Below are positions 35,357 through 47,453 of a stretch of DNA of 64,000 bases, piece after piece. The DNA lies in the NCBI GenBank assembly GCA_963971575.1, contig OZ020619.1:20094813-20158812 (forward strand), written 5' to 3'. Numbering within the stretch: position 1 is the stretch's first letter; the number at the start of each line of letters is the position of its first letter. Under the pieces are notes generated by a model that was given only the letters and a program-made list of their open reading frames with translations, made no database searches and was not told the DNA's origin. The translations under genes were made by a program, and so were the position numbers. The DNA comes from Liopterus haemorrhoidalis (Eukaryota; Arthropoda; Insecta; Coleoptera; Dytiscidae).

Positions 35357-37838
35357 GATACATCCTTTTTGTATAAGTTTGGTTATTAAGGCCCCAATTT
35401 TTTCTAGACTAAAATGGACATGAGGAACTCAAAAATTTAAACCAGAGGTCCCTATCTTTTACCGTTATTGAGATATAATTTTTTGAAAAATAAAATTTTA
35501 TTACAAAAATTTCAAAATTTTACAAAATTTTTTTTTGTTTAGGATATGTTTTAAAATCTGCCTTTACCATATTTCAGACCTTAGAACTTCAAAACTTCCA
35601 ACCGCAGGTCCTTGTCTTTTTTTAGTTTTTGAAATATATATAAATATTTTTTTAATTTTTTTTTTTCTGAAAAAAAAAAGTTTTCTTAAAACAGTCCAAA
35701 ATATGGCCTTTAGGTAATTTTGGGGTGAGGATTAATGAAAAAATATTTAAAAAAATCAAGAGGTCTTAGTTTTTGAGTTATAGTTAATTTAGAGTACTTT
35801 TTTCCGATTTACTCAAAAACAGGTGGCCAAAATCCAAAATGAACCTTATTTTTGTGATCTACGGCCCAAACTGTATAAATTTTGAGAAAAATCCGAAATA
35901 TTTTTTTTGTAAAAATTCGCGATTTTTTTTCAAAGGGGTACCCCTTACGATTTTTTCGATATTTTGCCATTTATAAGGGTTTTGTTTAATGATACATCCT
36001 TTTTGTATAAGTTTGGTTATTAAGGCCCCAATTTTTTCTAGACTAAAATGGACATGAGGAACTCAAAAATTTAAACCAGAGGTCCTTATCTTTTACCGTT
36101 ATTGAGATATAATTTTTTGAAAAATTAAATTTTATTACAAAAATTTCAAAATTTTTCAAAATTTTTTTTTGTTTAGGATATGTTTTAAAATGTGCCTTTA
36201 CCATATTTCAGACCTTAGAACTTCAAAAATTCCCACCTCAGGTCCTTATCTTTTTTAGTTTTTGAAATACATATACATATTTTTTTTATTTTTTTTTTTT
36301 TCTGAAAAAAAAAAGTTTTCTTAAAACAGTCCAAAATATGGCCGTTAGGTAATTTTGGGGTGAGGATTTACAAAAAATATTTAAAAAAATCAAGAGGCCT
36401 TAGTTTTTGAGTTATAGTCAATTTTAGGTACTTTTTTCCGATTTACTCAAAAACAGTTGGCCAAAATCCAAAATGAACCTTATTTTTGTGATCTACGGCC
36501 CAAATTGTATCAATATTGAGAAAAATCCGTAAAATTTTTTTGTAAAAATTCGCGATTTTATTTCAAAGGGGTACCCCTTACGATTTTTTCGATATTTTGC
36601 CATTTATAAGGGTTTTGTTTAATGATACATCCTTTTTGTATAAGTTTGGTTATTAAGGCCCCAATTTTTTCTAGACTAAAATGGACATGAGGAACTCAAA
36701 AATTTAAACCAGAGGTCCCTATCTTTTACCGTTATTGAGATATAATTTTTTGAAAAATAAAATTTTATTACAAAAATTTCAAAATTTTTCAAAATTTTTT
36801 TTTGTTTAGGATATGTTTTAAAATGTGCCTTTACCATATTTCAGACCTTAGAACTTCAAAAATTCCCACCTCAGGTCCTTATCTTTTTTAGTTTTTGAAA
36901 TACATATACATATTTTTTTTATTTTTTTTTTTTTCTGAAAAAAAAAAGTTTTCTTAAAACAGTCCAAAATATGGCCGTTAGGTAATTTTGGGGTGAGGAT
37001 TTACAAAAAATATTTAAAAAAATCAAGAGGCCTTAGTTTTTGAGTTATAGTCAATTTTAGGTACTTTTTTCCGATTTACTCAAAAACAGTTGGCCAAAAT
37101 CCAAAATGAACCTTATTTTTGTGATCTACGGCCCAAATTGTATCAATATTGAGAAAAATCCGTAAAATTTTTTTGTAAAAATTCGCGATTTTATTTCAAA
37201 GGGGTACCCCTTACGATTTTTTCGATATTTTGCCATTTATAAGGGTTTTGTTTAATGATACATCATTTTTGTATAAGTTTGGTTATTAAGGCCCCAATTT
37301 TTTCTAGACTAAAATGGACATGAGGAACTCAAAAATTTAAACCAGAGGTCCCTATCTTTTACCGTTATTGAGATATAATTTTTTGAAAAATTAAATTTTA
37401 TTACAAAAATTTCAAAATTTTACAAAATTTTTTTTTGTTTAGGATATGTTTTAAAATGTGCCTTTACCATATTTCAGACTTTAGAATTTCAAAAATTCCA
37501 ACCGCAGGTCCTTATCTTTTTTAGTTTTTGAAATACATATACATATTTTTTTTATTTTTTTTTCTGAAAAAAAAAAGTTTTCTTAAAACAGTCCAAAATA
37601 TGGCCGTTAGGTAATTTTGGGTTGAGGATTTACAAAAAATATTTAAAAAAATCAAGAGGCCTTAGTTTTTGAGTTATAGTTAATTTAAGGTACTTTTTTC
37701 CGATTTACTCAAAAACAGTTGGCCAAAATCCAAAATGAACCTTATTTTTGTGATCTACGGCCCAACTGTATAAATTTTGAGAAAAATCCGAAATATTTTT
37801 TTTGTAAAAATTCGCGATTTTTTTTCAAAGGGGTACCC
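35357..37838. repeat. 631-bp satellite, block 2
   Basis: The array continues with landmarks at 35941, 36574 and 37207 (633-bp period). The monomers around 36241-36540 and 36874-37174 look almost identical and share the rare variant ATCCGTAAAATTTTT, indicating recent local duplication. The last five bases, TACCC, are the Copia-2 target duplication. Confidence 0.92.
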
Positions 37839-38014
37839 TGTTGAAGCTGCAATCAATATGTAAAATATTACTAAGGTAATGCTAGGAATATATGAGTGTT
37901 GTTATTATTATTTTGTATGACGTTTATGTAAAAATATATATTGTGTATAATTAATGTGTATTTTACTCCGTTAAATATGAACCTGCTACGATCACGGGCG
38001 TTAAACCCACAATA
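37839..38014 (+). repeat. Copia-2 5' LTR (176 bp)
   Basis: It begins TGTTGAAGCTGC and ends AACCCACAATA, immediately followed by GGTTATGGGCCCAG. The end base is set by the target duplication, giving TG...TA rather than TG...CA. Confidence 0.92.
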
Positions 38015-38028
38015 GGTTATGGGCCCAG
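38015..38028 (+). other. Copia-2 primer-binding site
   Basis: GGTTATGGGCCCAG directly follows the 5' LTR, as in Copia-1 and Copia-3. Confidence 0.85.
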
Positions 38029-38107
38029 AAGAAACGTTCTTAAAATAATTGGAAATCAGTGTTTGGATAATTTTTTTTTTTACCGTCTAGAAAAATCCCG
38101 AGGAAAC

Positions 38108-41100
38108 ATGAATTCAAATTTAAAAATAGAAACTCTGGGAAAAACGAATTTTGAGACGTGGAAAATACAAGTAGAGGCACTGCTAATAAAAAATGATACG
38201 TGGGACTACGTCAACGGTACGAACCAAAGACCGGAAGAAATTGAAGGAGACAATGCTAGCAAACAAGAAATTAAAACATGGACTTTAGCGGATCGGAAAG
38301 CTAAATCTGATTTGATATTAGCAATAAGTCCCAGTGAATTAAAGCAAGTTAAGGGATGTTCCACATCTAGAGAAATTTGGGTAAAATTACACGAAATTTA
38401 CCAATCAGAAGGTCCTGCACGTAAGGTAACATTATTATAACAATTATTGTTCTGCAAAATGGGTGAGAATGAAGATGTGCATGAATATTTGCGAAAATTT
38501 ATGGACATTGTTGACAAATTGAATGAAATAAATTTAGAAGTTAATAAAGATTTATTAGTAATCATTTTGTTGTGTAGTTTGCCTGACACATTTGAGAACT
38601 TTAGATGTGCAATCGGTCGAGGGATAAACTACCAAATATTGAAAGTCTAAGCATTAAAATAACTGAAGAGTACGAAGCCCGGTTGAACAGAACAAAGGAT
38701 ACGTCAGATTCATTCCTTGTAAATAGAAAAAATAGAAAATATCCTACAAAATATGAAGAAAATAAAAAAGATTTTACAAAGAATAAAGCTTTTCCTTTTA
38801 AATGTCATCATTGCGGTAAAGTTGGCCATAAGCGCACGGAATGTAAAATGTTCAAGAAAACTTGGAACAAAAATTGTCCAAATGAGTCTTTGACAACGAT
38901 CGAGGACCATAAATGTGAAACCATATTTAAGGAATATATAAATCAGGGAAATATAAGTAAGAAAATATGGTGTCTGGATAGTGGATGTACCTCACATATG
39001 TGTAGCGAAAAGGAAAAATTTGAAAATTTCACTGAAAATACAGATTATGTGAATCTTGCAAATAATTCATCAACGAAAATAGAAGGAAAAGGGTCAATGA
39101 ATTTACTTTTAAGTAAAGGAAATAAAATAAATAAGGTTACCATGAAAAATGCTTTATTTGTGCCTGAACTTAGAACTAATTTGATGTCTGTAGCAAAAGT
39201 TACAGATCATGGCCATACTGTTAAATTTTGGAAGGACGTAGCAGTAATACGAAATGGAAATGGCAAAGTAATAGCAACAGCCAAAAGAATTAATAATCTT
39301 TATATTATAGATGAAGGTCATGAAGAAGTCAATACCTCAAAAGAAAAATCAAATATAAACGTATGGCATCAAAGGTTGGGACACCTGAATGAAAAAACTT
39401 TAGTCGACATGGTAGGTAAAGAAGCAGCTATTGGCTTAAATTTTAACAAAGAGGAAAAACTTCAAACTTGTGAAGTATGTTTGCGTGGAAAGATGACACA
39501 AAAACCTTTCCCTAAAAGCTCATCAAGAATTTCCGAAAACCTGTTAGAAATTGTACATACAGACATATGTGGTCCAATGAAAACGTCATCAAATGGCGGA
39601 AGTAAATATTTTATCACATTTATTGATGATAAATCATGATGGTGTGAGGTGAGATTTTTAAAGGAAAAAAGTGATGCTTTGCGAATGTTTAAAGAATACA
39701 AGCAGCTAGTTGAAAATCAGACTGGTAAGAGAATAAAATATCTTCAGTCAGATAATGGCTTGGAATTTTGCAGCAAAAAATTCGAAGAATTTTTGAAAGA
39801 AAATGGTATTAAACGTCGGTTAACTACTACATACACGCCAGAGCAAAACGGAATCGCAGAAAGGAAAAATAGAACGCTAACTGAGATGGCAAGATGTTTA
39901 TTAATTGAATCTGGTCTGCAGCCATCATTTTGGGCGGAAGCTGTTTCAACTGCTAATCACATAAGAAATCGTTGCAGTTCTAGAAGTATAAATATGGATA
40001 CGCCGTATAACGTATGGTTCGGAAAACGGCCAATAATACATTATTTTAGAATATTTGGTACTGAAGCTTATGTTTTGAATAATAAACCTGGAAAGGGAAA
40101 ATTTGACGAAAGAGGAGAAAAATGTATCTTTGTTGGTTACTCCGAAGAATCAAAGGCATATCGACTATGGTCATTAAATTCAAGGAGAATAATCAAAAGT
40201 AGAGATGTGAAATTTATAAATAAATTCTCCGAAAATAAGTACGAAGATTTTTGGAATAACGAGGAAAAAGAAGTAATCCAAAAGAAAGATAAAAAGTATT
40301 TAACAATATTTTACAAGCCTCAAGAACAAAAATCAGAAAACCAAATTATAAGACAAAACATAAATGAAGAAACTGTACAAGAACAGGAAGTAGGCCAAGA
40401 GCAACATAGTTCAGATGAAGATATTGAAACTGAAAAAGAAAAGGAATATAAAAGAGGAAGAGGAAGACCGAAAATTGTCAAAACTGGAAAAGTTGGAAGA
40501 CCAAGGAAGGAATTTAAAGTAGTTGAAGTAGGAACGTCAAACGAACAAGAATTTTCTGGTGCTATTGAAATATCTCCCAGAAAAGCCTTAGATGGGGACG
40601 ATCAAGAGGAATGGAGAAGGGCAATTACAGAAGAATTTTTACAAATGGTAAAAAATAAAGTATGGAAAATTGTCAATTTGCCTAAAAACAGAAAAGAAGT
40701 TGGAAATCGTCTAGTATTAACAAATAAATATAACGTAGACGGAAGTATTGCCAAGCGGAAGGCAAGACTTGTTGCAAAGGGTTTTAGTCAAATTCCAGGA
40801 ATCGATTATAACGAAACGTATGCACCTGTAACAAAATTAAAATCTGTTAGGCTAATTATGGCTCTAGCTGCAGAATATGATCTTAAAGTTCATCAATTAG
40901 ACGTGAAAACAGCCTATCTGAACGCTAAATTGGAAGAAGAAATCTATATGAAAATTCCAGACGAACTAGAAGAATCCCTACACACTATTATTGAAAACAA
41001 GAATATAAAGGAAAGTATCAAGCACACAGCACAAGACTGGCTGGAAAAACTACACCCAGGGAAAAATAATTCTTGCTTATTGCAAAAATCTATTTATGGT

Positions 41101-42171
41101 CTTAAGCAATCTGGACGTCAGTGGTATAAAACACTGAACGAAAAATTGAAAACAAATCTAAAACCGCTACTTAACGAGCCCTGTATGTTTTTTGACAAAA
41201 ATGGAAAGGATATGACACTTGTCAGCATATTTGTAGATGATATAATCATAGCCAGCAGTAAAGAAAATAAAATAAAAGACATTAAAAAAGAATTGTCTGA
41301 AGATTTTGAAATCAAAGATATGGGAGAAATTAGTCACTATTTAGGAATTGAATTTTCACACACCGAAAGTGGGGGGATAATTATGTCACAAAAATTTTAT
41401 ATTAAAAAACTCCTGGAAACTTTCAGTATGGAAAATTCAAAATCTGTCAAAACTCCACTTGAGCCAAATAGTCAATTACGAAAACCTGAAACGAAATTAA
41501 CAGAAGAGATGAAGAAATATCCTTATCAAAATTTAATTGGGTCACTCTTATACTTGGGAATTGGAACACGACCAGATATATTGTATGCCGTGAATTATTT
41601 AAGTCAATTTAACACAAATTATACCAAGGAACACTGGACATCGGCAAAAAGAATACTTCGTTATCTTAAGGGAACCTCTGACTATTCACTTAAATACAGA
41701 AAAACTGGTAAAAATTTATTTGGCTATGCAGACGCAGACTGGGGCGCCTGTGTGAATGACCGGAAGTCATATACAGGTTACACATTTATTTTAGCGGGAG
41801 CACCAATCACATGGGAAGCCAGGAAACAGAGAAGAGTAGCACTGTCTTCCACAGAAGCTGAGTATATGGCGTTGGCCGAAGCAGCAAAGGAAGCTACGTT
41901 CCTGAACAATATGCTAAAAGAAATTAAGGTAGAATACAATATAAAACTTTATTGCGATAATGTTGGTGCTGGTATTTTAGCCAGAAATAATGTATACCAT
42001 TCCAGAACCAAACATATCGACATAAGGCATCATTTTATTAGACCGGTTGTGGAAGAAGGAATAATCGAGGTGGAACATGTCAGTACCGAAAATATGGTAG
42101 CTGATATACTGACAAAAAGTCTAACGCACAAAAAACATGGTTCGTGTGTCATTCAAATGAATTTGACATAA
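38108..42171 (+). pseudogene. Copia-2 gag-pol, two stops and one frameshift
   Basis: This Copia polyprotein has zinc knuckle CHHCGKVGHKRTEC, protease CLDSGCTSH, integrase HQRLGHLN ... CEVC with HTDICGPM, QSDNGLEF and EQNGIAERKN, RT LDVKTAYLNAKLEE and FVDD (41230-41241; Phe instead of the usual Tyr), and RNase H DADWG, SSTEAEYM and TKHIDIRHHF. Lesions are TAA at 38438-38440, a frameshift near 38615 in Gag, and TGA at 39637-39639 in integrase (after IDDKS). From 39649 to 42171 the rest of integrase, RT and RNase H are open. I chose ATG 38108 because the homologous Gag begins there; the upstream in-frame codon is not an ATG. About 110 bp of noncoding sequence separate pol from the 3' LTR. Confidence 0.92.
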
Positions 42172-42279
42172 CATCAGAAACTTCAGATTTGACATTATTG
42201 TCTGACAGTGACAATTTAACCCCAAATAAGAAAATTGACTTTGACAAATATTTTGACGTACATGTTGATTGAGGGGAAG

Positions 42280-42455
42280 TGTTGAAGCTGCAATCAATAT
42301 GTAAAATATTACTAAGGTAACGCTAGGAATATATGAGTGTTGTTATTATTATTTTGTATGACGTTTATGTAAAAATATATATTGTGTATAATTAATGTGT
42401 ATTTTACTCCGTTAAATATGAACCTGCTACGATCACGGGCGTTAAACCCACAATA
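42280..42455 (+). repeat. Copia-2 3' LTR (176 bp)
   Basis: It is identical to the 5' LTR by eye except for C in place of T in GGTAACGCTAGG. It is preceded by GAGGGGAAG and followed by TACCC. Confidence 0.93.
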
Positions 42456-45400
42456 TACCCCTTACGATTTTTTCGATATTTTGCCATTTATAAGGGTTTT
42501 GTTTAATGATACATCCTTTTTGTATAAGTTTGGTTAATAAGGCCCCAATTTTTTCTAGACTAAAATGGACATGAGGAACTCAAAAATTTAAACCAGAGGT
42601 CCCTATCTTTTACCGTTATTGAGATACAATTTTTTGAAAAATTTAATTTTATTACAAAAATTTCAAAATTTTACAAAAATTTTTTTTGTTTAGGATATGT
42701 TTTAAAATGTGCCTTTACCATATTTCAGACCTAAGAACTTCAAAAATTCCAACCTCAGGTCCTTATCTTTTTTAGTTTTGAAAATACATATACATATTTT
42801 TTTTATTTATTTTTTTCTGAAAAAAAAAGTTTTCTTAAAACAGTCCAAAATATGGCCTTTAGGTAATTTTGGGGTGAGGATTAATGAAAAAATATTTAAA
42901 AAAATCAAGAGGCCTTAGTTTTTGAGTTATAGTTAATTTAGAGTACTTTTTTCCGATTTACTCAAAAACAGTTAGCCAAAATCCAAAATGAACCTTATTT
43001 TTGTGATCTACGGCCCAAACTGTATCAATTTTGAGAAAAATCCGAAATATTTTTTTTGTAAAAATTCGCGTTTTTTTTTCAAAGGGGTACCCCTTACGAT
43101 TTTTTCGATATTTTGCCATTTATAAGGGTTTTGTTTAATGATACATCCTTTTTGTATAAGTTTGGTTATTGAGGCCCTAATTTTTTCTAGACTAAAATGG
43201 ACATGAGGAACTCAAAAATTTAAACCAGAGGTCCTTATCTTTTACTGTTATTGAGATATAATTTTTTGAAAAATTAAATTTTATTACAAAAATTTAAAAA
43301 TTTTTCAAAAATTTTTTTTGTTTAGGATATGTTTTAAAATGTGCCTTTACCATATTTCAGACCTTAGAATTTCAAAAATTCCAACCGCAGGTCCTTATCT
43401 TTTTTAGTTTTTGAAATACATATACATATTTTTTTTATTTTTTTTTTCTGAAAAAAAAAAGTTTTCTTAAAACAGTCCAAAATATGGCCGTTAGGTAATT
43501 TTGGGGTGAGGATTTACAAAAAATATTTAAAAAAATCAAGAGGCCTAAGTTTTTGAGTTATAGTCAATTTTAGGTACTTTTTTCCGATTTACTCAAAAAC
43601 AGTTGGCCAAAATCCAAAATGAACCTTATTTTTGTGATCTACGGCCCAAATTGTATCAATATTGAGAAAAATCCGTAAAATTTTTTTGTAAAAATTCGCG
43701 ATTTTATTTCAAAGTGGTACCCCTTACGATTTTTTCGATATTTTGCCATTTATAAGGGTTTTGTTTAATGATACATCATTTTTGTATAAGTTTTGTTATT
43801 AAGGCCCCAATTTTTTCTAGACTAAAATGGACATGAGGAACTCAAAAATTTAAACCAGAGGTCCCTATCTTTTACCGTTATTGAGATATAATTTTTGGAA
43901 AAATAAAATTTTATTACAAAAATTTCAAAATTTTACAAAATTTTTTTTTGTTTAGGATATGTTTTAAAATGTGCCTTTACCATATTTCAGACTTTAGAAT
44001 TTCAAAAATTCCAACCGCAGGTCCTTATCTTTTTTAGTTTTTGAAATACATATACATATTTTTTTTATTTTTTTTTCTGAAAAAAAAAAGTTTTCTTAAA
44101 ACAGTCCAAAATATGGCCGTTAGGTAATTTTGGGGTGAGGATTTACAAAAAATATTTAAAAAAATCAAGAGGCCTTAGTTTTTGAGTTATAGTTAATTTA
44201 AGGTACTTTTTTTCCGATTTACTCAAAAACAGTTGGCCAAAATCCAAAATGAACCTTATTTTTGTGATCTACGGCCCAAATTGTATCAATTTTGAGAAAA
44301 ATCCGAAATATTTTTTTAGTAAAAATTCGCGATTTTTTTTCAAAGGGGTACCCCTTACGATTTTTTCGATATTTTGCCATTTATAAGGGTTTTGTTTAAT
44401 GATACATCCTTTTTGTATAAGTTTGGTTATTATGGCCCCAATTTTTTCTAGACTAAAATGGACATGAGGAACTCAAAAATTTAAACCAGAGGTCCTTATC
44501 TTTTACTGTTATTGAGATATAATTTTTTGAAAAATTCAAATTTATTACAAAAATTTCAAAATTTTACAAAATTTTTTTTTGTTTAGGATATGTTTTAAAA
44601 TGTGCCTTTACCATATTTCAGACCTTAGAATTTCAAAAATTCCAACCGCAGGTCCTTATCTTTTTTAGTTTTTGAAATACATATACATATTTTTTTTATT
44701 TATTTTTTTTCTGAAAAAAAAAAGTTTTCTTAAAACAGTCCAAAATATGGCCGTTAGGTAATTTTGGGGTGAGGATTTACAAAAAATATTTAAAAAAATC
44801 AAGAGGCCTTAGTTTTTGAGTTATAGTTAATTTAAGGTACTTTTTTTCCGATTTACTCAAAAACAGTTGGCCAAAATCCAAAATGAACCTTATTTTTGTG
44901 ATCTACGGCCCAAATTGTATCAATTTTGAGAAAAATCCGAAATATTTTTTTAGTAAAAATTCGCGATTTTTTTTCAAAGGGGTACCCCTTACGATTTTTT
45001 CGATATTTTGCCATTTATAAGGGTTTTGTTTAATGATACATCCTTTTTGTATAAGTTTGGTTATTATGGCCCCAATTTTTTCTAGACTAAAATGGACATG
45101 AGGAACTCAAAAATTTAAACCAGAGGTCCTTATCTTTTACTGTTATTGAGATATAATTTTTTGAAAAATTCAAATTTATTACAAAAATTTCAAAATTTTA
45201 CAAAATTTTTTTTTGTTTAGGATATGTTTTAAAATGTGCCTTTACCATATTTCAGACCTTAGAATTTCAAAAATTCCAACCGCAGGTCCTTATCTTTTTT
45301 AGTTTTTGAAATACATATACATATTTTTTTTATTTATTTTTTTTCTGAAAAAAAAAAGTTTTCTTAAAACAGTCCAAAATATGGCCGTTAGGTAATTTTG

Positions 45401-45888
45401 GGGTGAGGATTTACAAAAAATATTTAAAAAAATCAAGAGGCCTTAGTTTTTGAGTTATAGTTAATTTAAGGTACTTTTTTCCGATTTACTCAAAAACAGT
45501 TGGCCAAAATCCAAAATGAACCTTATTTTTGTGATCTACGGCCCAAACTGTATAAATTTTGAGAAAAATCTGAAATATTTTTTTTGTAAAAATTCGCGAT
45601 TTTTTTTCAAAGGGGTACCCCTTACGATTTTTTCGATATTTTGCCATTTATAAGGGTTTTGTTTAATGATACATCCGTTTTGTATAAGTTTGGTTATTAA
45701 GGCCCCAATTTTTTCTAGACTAAAATGGACATGAGGAACTCAAAAATTTAAACCAGAGGTCCTTATCTCTTACCGTTATTGAGATATAATTTTTTGAAAA
45801 ATTAAATTTTATTACAAAAATTTAAAAATTTTTCAAAAATTTTTTTTGTTTAGGATGTTTTAAAATGTGCCTTTACCATATTTCAGAC
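42456..45888. repeat. 631-bp satellite, block 3
   Basis: Landmarks at 43090, 43720, 44351, 44985 and 45618 give 630-634 bp periods. The two monomers from 44351 to 45617 share rare variants (TTATTATGGCCCC, AATTCAAATTTATTAC), so they are a recent duplication. The array is cut off by the 5' LTR of Copia-3 in the middle of a monomer and does not resume after that element. Confidence 0.92.
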
Positions 45889-46085
45889 TGTAGAAAATGT
45901 TTTTAGATATCTGCGATGTCCGGCTGCTTGACGTCGTTACCTAGTAACGACATTGTTTTGAATGTTTTGACAGTTAATTAAATTGTATATATCGCCATAT
46001 ATTCTAGTAATTGTATTTTTCATAATTTTGTGTTTTCACTTAAATAAAACTAGTGTGATCGACATAATTGGTTTTATTTACATCA
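45889..46085 (+). repeat. Copia-3 5' LTR (197 bp)
   Basis: It runs from TGTAGAAAATG to TTTATTTACATCA, followed directly by GGTTATGGGCCCAG. It contains an AATAAA polyadenylation-type signal in CTTAAATAAAACTAG. Confidence 0.92.
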
Positions 46086-46099
46086 GGTTATGGGCCCAG
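46086..46099 (+). other. Copia-3 primer-binding site
   Basis: GGTTATGGGCCCAG follows the 5' LTR without a gap; it is the copia-type half-tRNA-Met site. Confidence 0.85.
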
Positions 46100-46185
46100 A
46101 ACACGAACTGTGGCCGATTGTGTAATAGTGATCACAAAAATTTGAAAAATTAAGTGAAGTGAATTTTTGTGCATATGAAATAAAA

Positions 46186-47445
46186 ATGTCTGCTCCAGTA
46201 ACCACACGCATCGACTGCCTAAACCACGAGAATTATGACACGTGGCGGATTCAAATGCAGGCGATATTTATTAAAAATGATGCTTGGGGTTACGTCGATG
46301 GAACTATCCTGAGACCAACAGTCGTCTCGGAAGACGCTAAGTCAGTGGAATCGGTAGCATGCTGGGAGCGGAACGATTCGAGGGCCCGAGCAGATATAAT
46401 ACTTGCGATAAAGCCGTCAGAATTGAAACGGATAAAGGGCTGCACAACTTCACAGGAAGTATGGACGAAGCTAGAGTCGATATACATGTCCAAGGGACCG
46501 GCGCGCAAAGCAACACTCCTGAAACAGCTGATGCTGACGAGAATGTCCGATGGAGAAGACGTACGAGCACACTTGAATCGTTTCTTCGACGCCGTTGATA
46601 AACTCCAGGAAATGAGTGTAAAAATCGACTCCGATCTACTGGCGATCATGATGTTGTATTCGCTTCCTCCGGCGTTTGAAAACTTTCGATGCGCGATAGA
46701 GTCGCGCGACACGTTGCCTTCACCGGAAGCGCTACGCATAAAAATTGTGGAAGAACATGACGCGAGAGTGAACGAAACTCGTGAAAAAGTGAATGACGCG
46801 ATGTTCGCGAAACGGGACAACCGTGTCGGAAAGTTTCGGACAGAACAGGGTTTTAACAGACCAAAAACGACCGAATTTAAGTATAGGTGCCATCGATGTC
46901 GGAAAATAGGACACAAAGCAGCTGACTGTAAAAGTGGGACTAGATATACCGACGCGCAACTTGTGACAAGTGAAACTAGTTTGCAGGCCGCCGAAACATT
47001 ACAAGTAAATCCCGTACGCGTTACGCGTTCAATAAAACGATGGTGTTTAGATAGCGGCGCGACTTCACACTTGTGCAATGATAGAAATATGTTCGCGCAC
47101 CTGACTGACCCACATTGTACAAATTGTTCCACGCTAAAACTTGCCAGTGATGCGACAGCTGACGTTGACGGTCGCGGAATAGTGAATTTTACGGCACAAG
47201 TCAACGGAAAATCTCGAAAGATAGAACTGAAAGACACTTTGTTCGTTCCGATATTGCGTACAAATTTGTTATCTGTGAGCAAAATAACGGACAATGGCTA
47301 CGATATCACGTTCAGGCGCGAATGTGCGATTGTTAGTGACAAGTACGGTGACACAATACTTGTAGCAGACAGGCTCGGAGACCTTTACTATGTTCGCGAA
47401 CCCAAGTGCGGCGCTAACGTCGCGAAAAAAATAGCAATAAAAAGA
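46186..47445 (+). pseudogene. Copia-3 Gag and protease, cut by a non-LTR insertion
   Basis: This is the N-terminal part of the Copia polyprotein. Gag residues 1-230 include SPSEL/KPSELK-type capsid motifs, then zinc knuckle CHRCRKIGHKAADC and protease CLDSGATSHLCND. The frame is intact up to the insertion point and then stops two codons into the inserted element (TAA ending 47451). I prefer ATG 46186 over the in-frame ATG at 46159 because MSAPVTTRIDCL aligns with the Copia-1 start. The frame resumes in the same register at 49570. Confidence 0.88.
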
Positions 47446-47453
47446 ATGTAACA

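Larger units (their letters stand above)
37839..42455 (+). mobile_element. Ty1/Copia retrotransposon Copia-2 (4617 bp)
   Basis: This is a full-length element with 176-bp LTRs differing at one visible base, a perfect 5-bp target duplication TACCC (37834-37838 and 42456-42460), a copia primer site (38015-38028) and a GAGGGGAAG polypurine tract before the 3' LTR. It is the youngest insertion in the window by LTR comparison. Confidence 0.95.

Noticed and set aside
42709..42918. 69-aa frame in the satellite (a similar one at 35535-35717)
   Set aside because: The frame is not kept between neighbouring monomers and encodes Phe/Lys runs from homopolymers.
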